A stretch of DNA of 9,786 nt. Source: an uncultured Ruminococcus sp. (GTDB lineage: Bacteria > Bacillota > Clostridia > Oscillospirales > CAG-272). The stretch spans positions 1 through 9,786 of the forward strand of contig CACYWX010000093.1 of NCBI GenBank assembly GCA_902778205.1, in the 5' to 3' direction. The notes under the pieces were generated by a model. That model was not told the origin of the DNA. It saw only the letters and a list, made by a program, of their open reading frames with translations, and did no database searches. A program made the position numbers and the translations under genes. Below, piece after piece: positions 1 through 4,815 of the stretch (position 1 is its first letter; each line of letters opens with the position of its first letter).

Positions 1-13
1 TCTCTTTTGATTC

Positions 14-42
14 ATTATAACCCGGGGCAATCCAAAAGTCAA
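14..42 (-). promoter_or_regulatory. Sigma-A-type promoter reading leftward off the window
   Basis: On the minus strand TTGACT (37-42) is followed by a 17-nt spacer and a perfect TATAAT (14-19). Transcription would start near position 7 and run left out of the window, so a divergently oriented gene probably begins just outside. The gene itself is not visible. Element quality and exact spacing are seen directly; activity is inferred. Confidence 0.75.
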
Positions 43-92
43 CCCGGACTTTCCCATGCGCCGGGACAGGAGAGGGAAGTTTTTCCGACGTC

Positions 93-121
93 TTGCAATC
101 CGGCCCGGCCCATGGTATAAT
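93..121 (+). promoter_or_regulatory. Promoter of the deacetylase / phosphatase-superfamily unit
   Basis: TTGCAA (93-98), a 17-nt spacer and a perfect TATAAT (116-121), with a TG one base upstream of the -10 (113-114), so it is an extended -10 promoter. The expected start site is about 128, giving a leader of roughly 40 nt before the TTG start at 167. It lies back to back with the leftward promoter at 14-42, about 50 bases away. Confidence 0.75.
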
Positions 122-166
122 AAAGTCGAATAACGTCATTTTGGGGAGTTTCCCCCGGAGTTCCCT

Positions 167-1453
167 TTGAAATACAGAACCCGCGCCGCTCATCCCGGAC
201 GTTTTTCCGCGTTTGTCCTTGCGGCGGTCCTCCTCTGCCTCCTCCTTTCGGGATGCGCCGGGGAGGGGAGTCAGATCGCCCTGCTGCGGTCGGAATGGGA
301 CGACATCATGGAGTTCTTCGACGAGCAGCAGCCGGTGGAGAGCCGGGGATCCCTCCTGCCCGCCGACGATCCGGACGTCCCCGCCGTGCCGGCCCTGACC
401 GCCCAGACCCATGTGGAGATCATGGAATCCGTCTACAACAGCATGACCAAGACCGCGTCCGTGGAATGGCTGGACGATCCGGTCTTTCTCTCCGCGTCCG
501 GGAACGCGGCAGACCGGTCCGGCTACGAGGCGGTGCCCCGGTTCGCGGATCCCTCGGCGGCGGCGGTCTGCGCCATCCTCTCCGCCCACGGCATTTCCTC
601 CGAGCTGCGCTACGTGAAGAATCCCGCTCCCGCCGGAGAGGCCGTGGCGCTCCGATACGCGGGCTTTTCCGACGAGAACGGCTACTGCATGAATCCGGCG
701 GTCCCCGTCACCGTCTACGTCAGCGCCCAGAAGCCCGCGAAGTCCCAGCCCGATCCGTCGGCGGCCTCCGTGGTCTACCTGACCTTCGACGACGGCCCCA
801 CGGAATCGGATACGGAGCGGCTTCTGGACATTCTCGACACCTTCGGGGTCAAGGGCTCCTTCTTCACCGTGGGGAACAACGTGGACAAATATCCCGCCTC
901 CGCCGGACTTATCGCGGACCGGGGCCACGACTTCGGATGCCACACCTACAGCCACCGGTACGAGGACATTTACGCCTCCGCGGACGCGCTGGAGAAGGAG
1001 GTGGAAGCCTGGGAGAAGGCGGCGGAGGGAGCCGGCGTCGAGTTTGGGGAGAACAAGCTGTTCCGTTTTCCCGGCGGCTCCGTGGGGCGATACTTCGACG
1101 AGGCGCAGGAGGCCGAGATGCGGGCCATGCTGGAAAAGCGCGGCTACCGGATCTTCGACTGGAACTCCGCCACCAACGACGGCGTGCTGTATCTCCGTCC
1201 CGAGGGTACGTCAGCCTTCGAATACATCCGGGACAGCTTTGAGGACACCTTCGCCCGCAGCTTGGCGGAAACCGGCGGCGCGCCCGGGGAGCCCCTCATC
1301 GTCCTCATGCACGAGGTGGTCCCGGAAACCGTGGATCTCATGCCCTGGCTCCTGAACCGACTGATCCGGGAGGGATACGCCTTCGGCAGTCTGGGCAGCT
1401 TCCCCGCCTCATGGACATTTGTCGAGCGCGGATACCTGGAGGAGGACGGCTGA
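167..1453 (+). CDS. Lipoprotein polysaccharide deacetylase (NodB/CE4) with PASTA-like domain
   Basis: Probably an exported, lipid-anchored enzyme that removes acetyl groups from a cell-wall or other extracellular polysaccharide (carbohydrate esterase family 4). The start is TTG, with GGAG six bases upstream. Residues 1-30 form a lipoprotein signal peptide: basic N-terminus, hydrophobic stretch, lipobox LSGC with Cys30. Residues about 121-187 resemble a PASTA domain (starts VPRF, helix-like AAAVCAILSAHGI, ends VTVYVSA). Residues about 201-411 are the NodB homology domain with all five motifs: TFDDG with Asp208/Asp209, HTYSH with metal ligands His259 and His263, RFPGGS at 300-305, DW at 331-332, and MH with catalytic His382. 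The catalytic set is complete, so activity is expected. Which glycan is the substrate (peptidoglycan, chitin-like, xylan) cannot be told. It is the first gene of a unit; the next starts 54 bases downstream. Confidence 0.9.
   Translation: MKYRTRAAHPGRFSAFVLAAVLLCLLLSGCAGEGSQIALLRSEWDDIMEFFDEQQPVESRGSLLPADDPDVPAVPALTAQTHVEIMESVYNSMTKTASVEWLDDPVFLSASGNAADRSGYEAVPRFADPSAAAVCAILSAHGISSELRYVKNPAPAGEAVALRYAGFSDENGYCMNPAVPVTVYVSAQKPAKSQPDPSAASVVYLTFDDGPTESDTERLLDILDTFGVKGSFFTVGNNVDKYPASAGLIADRGHDFGCHTYSHRYEDIYASADALEKEVEAWEKAAEGAGVEFGENKLFRFPGGSVGRYFDEAQEAEMRAMLEKRGYRIFDWNSATNDGVLYLRPEGTSAFEYIRDSFEDTFARSLAETGGAPGEPLIVLMHEVVPETVDLMPWLLNRLIREGYAFGSLGSFPASWTFVERGYLEEDG
527..724 (+). other. PASTA-like domain within the deacetylase lipoprotein
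   Basis: Residues 121-186 follow the PASTA layout: a VP start, an alanine-rich helix containing the positions normally read as 'A..L...G', a beta strand ELRYV, a PAG turn and a final VTVYVS strand. PASTA domains are known from penicillin-binding proteins and Ser/Thr kinases, where they bind or position the protein on cell-wall material. The match is by pattern, and an insertion (residues about 166-178) lies before the last strand, so this is a suggestion rather than a certain assignment. Confidence 0.55.
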
Positions 1454-1507
1454 GGCAGTCCGCTCCGGAATCCGACGGTCCGATCATCACTCAGAAAGAG
1501 GTGCGCT

Positions 1508-2290
1508 ATGTACAACATCCGCTCCGTATGCTCCACCGCCGCCGTTCTTCTGGGCCTCGCGCCCTTCACCGACGCGCCGGTCATGGACGAGGTCGTCTCC
1601 CTGCTGCCCGGAAACGGGGCAAATCCACCGGCTGAGAGGCTTCTCATGTACAACCCGGACGCCGTGGCCTGGTGGATCTTTGAGAAATACCGGGATCTGC
1701 TGGCTCCCGCCCTGTCCATGGATCCGCTGGTGTTGAAAATGGAGTCCGTCATGCCCTCCGTCACCCCGGTATGCTTCGCCTCCATGTATTCGGGACTCAT
1801 GCCGGCGGACCACGGGATCCGGAGCTACACCAAGCCGGTGCTGACGGTAAAGACCCTCTTCGACGCCATGATCGAGGCGGGGCTGAAGCCTGCCGTCTGC
1901 TCCACGGGCACCGACAGCGTGTCCATGATCTTCAGGAACCGGGACATGGACTACTTCATCTTCGACACGCCGGAGGAGGTCAACGCCAAGGCGGAGGAGC
2001 TGATCCGCGCGGACCGGCACCACCTGATCGTGGCCTACAACGGCAACTACGACGGCTCCATGCACCGCGTCGGTCCGGAGGGGGAGGACGCTCTGGCGGC
2101 GCTTTCCGCCAACGCTTCGGCCTGGAAGCGGCTCTGCGGCGCGGCTGAGGAGGCCTGGGCCGGAAAGCGCTGGGCTTCGGCCTTCGCCACGGACCACGGA
2201 TGCCATCCGCTTCCCGACGGCAGAGGCTCCCACGGCGAGGACCGGCCCGAGGACATGAACGTGGTGCACATGTGGAGAAGCGGACGGTAA
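1508..2290 (+). CDS. Alkaline-phosphatase-superfamily (type I phosphodiesterase-like) hydrolase
   Basis: A 260-residue member of the alkaline phosphatase / nucleotide pyrophosphatase superfamily, which hydrolyses phosphate or sulfate esters with two divalent metals. Expected residues are visible: an early metal-binding Asp51 (in YNPDAV), the nucleophile Thr86 in PSVTP followed by the SMYSGLMPADHGI block, Asp182 and His186 in YDGSMHRVGP, the DHG pair Asp229/His230, and a C-terminal His242 in GSHGEDRPEDMNV. The active site therefore looks intact. There is no signal peptide or membrane segment, so it is probably cytosolic, unlike its exported upstream partner. It starts at ATG with an AGAGGTG site about five bases upstream, 54 bases after the deacetylase, with no promoter or terminator between them, so both are likely co-transcribed. 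The family is short compared with classical alkaline phosphatases. The substrate is unknown. Confidence 0.82.
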   Translation: MYNIRSVCSTAAVLLGLAPFTDAPVMDEVVSLLPGNGANPPAERLLMYNPDAVAWWIFEKYRDLLAPALSMDPLVLKMESVMPSVTPVCFASMYSGLMPADHGIRSYTKPVLTVKTLFDAMIEAGLKPAVCSTGTDSVSMIFRNRDMDYFIFDTPEEVNAKAEELIRADRHHLIVAYNGNYDGSMHRVGPEGEDALAALSANASAWKRLCGAAEEAWAGKRWASAFATDHGCHPLPDGRGSHGEDRPEDMNVVHMWRSGR

Positions 2291-2321
2291 AGCACAGAAT
2301 TCACAATAACCGAGATAACCG

Positions 2322-2369
2322 AAAAAACAGGGACCTTCCCCACAGCATAAGGAGGTCCCTGTTGCTTTT
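2322..2369. terminator. Bidirectional intrinsic terminator between converging genes
   Basis: A 13-bp stem (2326-2338 with 2351-2363, one G-T pair) has a 12-nt loop. Read leftward it is followed by six Ts (the A-run 2322-2327), a good terminator for ymdB, whose stop codon lies directly beside it. Read rightward it is followed by GCTTTT, a weaker tail for the plus-strand unit ending at 2290. Confidence 0.85.
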
Positions 2370-3154
2370 CATCCCGTCTCCCGGATTCTCTCCACGGAAG
2401 CGCATCGGCCGGTGTTCTCATCCAGGGAGAACAGGACCGCGTGGAGAGCGGGATTCCCCTCCGCGGGATCGAAACGGACCGGGGTGCGGACGGTGAATTT
2501 GTGGATCACGGCTTCCGTCTTCACCCCCAGGATGCCGTTCATGGAGCCGCACATGCCCACGTCCGTGATGTAGCCGGTGCCTCCCGGGAGGATCTGTTCG
2601 TCGGCGGTCTGAACGTGGGTATGGGTCCCGAAGACGGCGGAGAGCTTCCCGTCGAAATACCGGGCCACAAACAGCTTCTCGGAGGTGGCTTCGGCGTGCA
2701 GATCCAGAACGGAGAGCTCGTACCGCCCGCGCTCGGCCTTCAGGATCTTCGCCACGGCGTCGGCGGGAGGCGTCACGGGATCCATGTACACCACCCCGGC
2801 GGCGTTGATCACCAGCACCCGCGTACCCCGCACGTCCGCGATGAGATACCCGAGGCCCGGAGCCTCCGCGGGATAGTTGCAGGGCCGGATCAGGGCGTCC
2901 CCGTCGTCCAGGAGGCGCACCGCGTCCCTCTGTTTCCAGGTGTGGTTGCCGCCGGTGATCACGTCAGCGCCTGCGTCCAGCAGACGTTCGGCGGAATCCC
3001 TTGAAATGCCGTTGCCGGGGGCGGAATTCTCCCCGTTCACGATCACCAGATCGGCGCGGCGGGAGGAGGCAAGGTTCCTCAGGCGGCCTCCCCGTTCGAG
3101 GAAGCGCACGCCCTCCTCGCCCACCACGTCGCCCAGACAGAGAATACGGATCAT
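2369..3154 (-). CDS. ymdB: YmdB-family metallophosphoesterase (2',3'-cyclic-nucleotide phosphodiesterase)
   Basis: A 261-residue protein close in length to Bacillus subtilis YmdB, a di-metal phosphodiesterase acting on cyclic nucleotides in vitro and affecting biofilm and motility decisions and RNA turnover. Metal-site motifs are all present: GDVVG with Asp9, VNGEN with Glu42/Asn43, GGNHTW with Asn70/His71, DLHAEATSEK with His153, and GTHTHVQTAD with His178 and His180. The C-terminal part shows the family's ILPGGTGYITDVGM block at about 188-201. The ATG at 3154 is chosen because a perfect AAGGAGG sits four bases upstream (3159-3165) and the N-terminus MIRILCLGDVVG matches the family. The reading frame stays open upstream to 3415 but that part is not homologous. 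It follows a terminator (3209-3243), and no clear promoter is seen in front of it. Its usual neighbour in Bacillus (rny, RNase Y) is not in this window. Confidence 0.93.
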   Translation of the reverse strand: MIRILCLGDVVGEEGVRFLERGGRLRNLASSRRADLVIVNGENSAPGNGISRDSAERLLDAGADVITGGNHTWKQRDAVRLLDDGDALIRPCNYPAEAPGLGYLIADVRGTRVLVINAAGVVYMDPVTPPADAVAKILKAERGRYELSVLDLHAEATSEKLFVARYFDGKLSAVFGTHTHVQTADEQILPGGTGYITDVGMCGSMNGILGVKTEAVIHKFTVRTPVRFDPAEGNPALHAVLFSLDENTGRCASVERIRETG

Positions 3155-3208
3155 ACGGCCTCCTTGAAATTCATCGGTTTTTATCGTGCAGACGCACGGT
3201 ATCCGCAT

Positions 3209-3243
3209 AAAAAAGTCTCCCGAGGCGTCCGGCGACGGGAGAC
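3209..3243 (-). terminator. Intrinsic terminator after the methylglyoxal-synthase-fold gene
   Basis: A perfect 8-bp stem (GTCTCCCG at 3215-3222 with CGGGAGAC at 3236-3243) has a GC-rich 13-nt loop. On the minus strand it is followed at once by six Ts (A-run 3209-3214). It lies 24 bases past the stop of the upstream gene and about 54 bases before the ymdB start. Confidence 0.85.
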
Positions 3244-3267
3244 GGAATGACAGGCAGTCCTCCGGGA

Positions 3268-3714
3268 TCAGTACGTCAGTCCCCGGCGGCGGCGGTTGTA
3301 GTCCGAGCGGGGGTTGACGATCTCGCGCCAGTCCAGATCCCCGTGGTCCAGGGCGCAGATCAGCACCTCGGCCGTGGCGATGTTGGTGGCCATGGGCACG
3401 TTGTGGACGTCGCACATACGGAACAGGTTGTGCTCGTTCTCGTCGAATTCCCGGTTGGGTGTGGTGCTCCGGAAATACAGAAGCACGTCGATCTCATTGT
3501 ACGAAATGCGGGATGTGATCTGCTGGGCGCCGCCGTGAGAACCGGGCAGGAGCTTTTCGATCTCAAGGCCGGTGGCTTCCTGCACGTACTTTCCCGTGAT
3601 GGAGGTGGCGCAGATATGGTGCTTCGACAGAATGCCGCAGTAGGCGATACAGAACTGGGTCATCAGCTCCTTTTTGGTGTCGTCGGCGATGAGGGCAATA
3701 TCCATGGGGTACAT
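3268..3714 (-). CDS. mgsA: Methylglyoxal-synthase-fold protein with degenerate active site
   Basis: The length (148 aa) and core blocks are those of methylglyoxal synthase, the enzyme that converts dihydroxyacetone phosphate to methylglyoxal and phosphate: MDIALIA at the start, ATGLEIEKLLPG at 47-58, CDVHNVPMATNIATAEVL at 101-118. However, key sites differ. In E. coli numbering, the catalytic base Asp71 (GGDQQ) is Ala63 (GGAQQ), His19 is Asp11, Thr47 is Ile39, Ser65 is Pro57, Asp91 is Ser83, and the His98/Asp101 region reads FDEN. Lys23, Thr45 and Thr48 remain. Synthase activity is therefore doubtful; a ligand-binding or regulatory role is possible but inferred. There are two start choices: ATG 3714 (AAGGA four bases upstream) or ATG 3705 (closer to the family N-terminus). 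It is 57 bases downstream of the MinD-like gene, with no terminator between. The C-terminus ends in a basic NRRRRGLTY tail. Confidence 0.85.
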   Translation of the reverse strand: MYPMDIALIADDTKKELMTQFCIAYCGILSKHHICATSITGKYVQEATGLEIEKLLPGSHGGAQQITSRISYNEIDVLLYFRSTTPNREFDENEHNLFRMCDVHNVPMATNIATAEVLICALDHGDLDWREIVNPRSDYNRRRRGLTY

Positions 3715-3771
3715 CCTTTCCTTTCGTATATGATAACGGGAATTCTTCTCGTATTGGACAAGCAGGGTTCT

Positions 3772-4575
3772 TCAGAGAGCCAGCCTGCGCCGGCGGTACA
3801 GGGAGGGCATCCCCTCGAACAGGGGAACGTCGTAGCCCATGATCCGGCGGGCGATGTTGCGGCAGGCGGCGGTCACGGGCGAAGTCCGGGGAGGCAGCTC
3901 CCCTCTGTCCTGATACCGCTGAAGGCGGGGATCCCGCGGGATGACGCCCGCGCACTGGAGGGAGGAGGAGTCGATGATCTCGATGACGCCCGCGCGGTTC
4001 TCCCGCTTCACGGCGGAGAGATCGAAGGAACAGACGCAGAGGCGCATGGTCCCCGCTCCGCAGCGCTCCAGCCGCGACGCCGCGTATTCGGCCGCCCGGA
4101 CGGAGGTCTGACTCTGGGAGGAGACCACCAGGACGAAGGGAAAACGGGACGCGGCGGCCGATGCCGTATCCAGACCGGCTCCTGTATCGCAGACCATCAT
4201 GTCGAAGCCGCCCCACGCCGTCAGCCTGTCCAGCCCCTCCCGGATCAGCGCGTCCGCGCCGGTTTCCCGCTCCAGGGCCGCTCTCCGCATGGCTCCGGGG
4301 GAGGGCGCGGGAAGAAGCCTCAGCTCCGGCAGATCCTTCCACGGCGTCAGGACCGCGCGCTCCGGATCCGTTCCGCTCAGCACGTCGGCAAAGGTGAAGA
4401 GGGCCTCGTTCTGGCATCCGGTCAGAAGATCGAGACTGCGGCTGGTGTCGTCCAGGTCGCATAAGAGGACCCGCTTCCCCAGCCTCGCAAATTCGGCGGC
4501 CAGTCCCAGCGCGGCGGTGCTTTTGCCGACTCCGCCCTTGGACGACGCCACAAGCAGTCTCTCATAGCCCGGCAT
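3772..4575 (-). CDS. MinD/ParA-like P-loop ATPase
   Basis: A 267-residue ATPase of the SIMIBI class (MinD/ParA/Mrp), whose members dimerise on ATP and position partners on membrane or DNA. The deviant Walker A motif KGGVGKST (13-20) has the signature Lys13 and the P-loop Lys18. The switch I region CDLDDTSRSLDLLTG (39-53) resembles MinD, and Walker B is MMVCD130 followed by GAGLD where MinD has PAG. A late block VIPRDPRLQRYQDRGELP (211-228) matches the MinD 'IPED...RGEP' region. The C-terminus LYRRRRLAL is short and basic and could be a membrane anchor, though it is not a clear MinD amphipathic helix. The ATG start has GGGAGGTG about four bases upstream. It is first in the unit behind a near-consensus promoter, with no MinC or MinE in the window. 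It could instead be a flagellar FlhG/YlxH-type or uncharacterised ParA-like protein. Confidence 0.85.
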   Translation of the reverse strand: MPGYERLLVASSKGGVGKSTAALGLAAEFARLGKRVLLCDLDDTSRSLDLLTGCQNEALFTFADVLSGTDPERAVLTPWKDLPELRLLPAPSPGAMRRAALERETGADALIREGLDRLTAWGGFDMMVCDTGAGLDTASAAASRFPFVLVVSSQSQTSVRAAEYAASRLERCGAGTMRLCVCSFDLSAVKRENRAGVIEIIDSSSLQCAGVIPRDPRLQRYQDRGELPPRTSPVTAACRNIARRIMGYDVPLFEGMPSLYRRRRLAL

Positions 4576-4637
4576 ACGGCACCTCCCTGGGAAATCCGGA
4601 TCCGCGCCTTGCTCCGGGCAAACAATCCGGTTAGTAC

Positions 4638-4667
4638 ATTATATCACCAAAACAATGCCATTGTCAA
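4638..4667 (-). promoter_or_regulatory. Near-consensus promoter for the MinD-like / MGS-fold unit
   Basis: On the minus strand a perfect TTGACA (4662-4667), an 18-nt spacer and a perfect TATAAT (4638-4643) preceded by TGA (extended -10). The predicted start near 4631 gives a leader of about 55 nt. This is the best promoter in the window, suggesting a strong basal expression level for the two-gene unit. Confidence 0.85.
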
Positions 4668-4762
4668 GTGCGTTTTTGCGCTTTTTATATAAAAATTTTT
4701 CTCTCCGCATAACCGCCGGCGCAGGATCCCGTGCGATTTTACCGCCATTTGCTCCAAACCTC

Positions 4763-4791
4763 TTGCAAAACGGAGGAATTTATTTTATACT
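4763..4791 (+). promoter_or_regulatory. Promoter for the GH78 / asparaginase unit
   Basis: TTGCAA (4763-4768), a 17-nt spacer and TATACT (4786-4791). The start site would be near 4798, leaving a leader of only about 18 nt with GAGG (4806-4809) six bases before the ATG. It is divergent from the promoter at 4638-4667. The 95 bases between hold an AT-rich tract including AAAAATTTTT at 4691-4700 and no recognised operator. Confidence 0.7.
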
Positions 4792-4815
4792 GAAAGAAAA
4801 AACGCGAGGCAGAAG

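Noticed and set aside
1508..1570. Signal peptide on the alkaline-phosphatase-superfamily protein
   Set aside because: The N-terminus has only a short mildly hydrophobic run (TAAVLLGLAPF) with no cleavage site, and the residues fit the cytosolic family start.
3155..3415. N-terminal extension of ymdB up to 3415
   Set aside because: The extra 87 residues are low complexity, cross the terminator at 3209-3243 and lie before a perfect AAGGAGG that sets the start at 3154.
3715..3771. Internal promoter before the MGS-fold gene (TTGTCC and TATCAT on the minus strand)
   Set aside because: The spacer is 20 nt and both hexamers are poor; co-transcription from 4638-4667 explains expression more simply.
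3247..4464. A 405-codon open frame on the plus strand across the MinD-like and MGS-fold genes
   Set aside because: Its translation has no recognisable domain, it spans a terminator and two well-supported minus-strand genes with promoter and ribosome binding sites.
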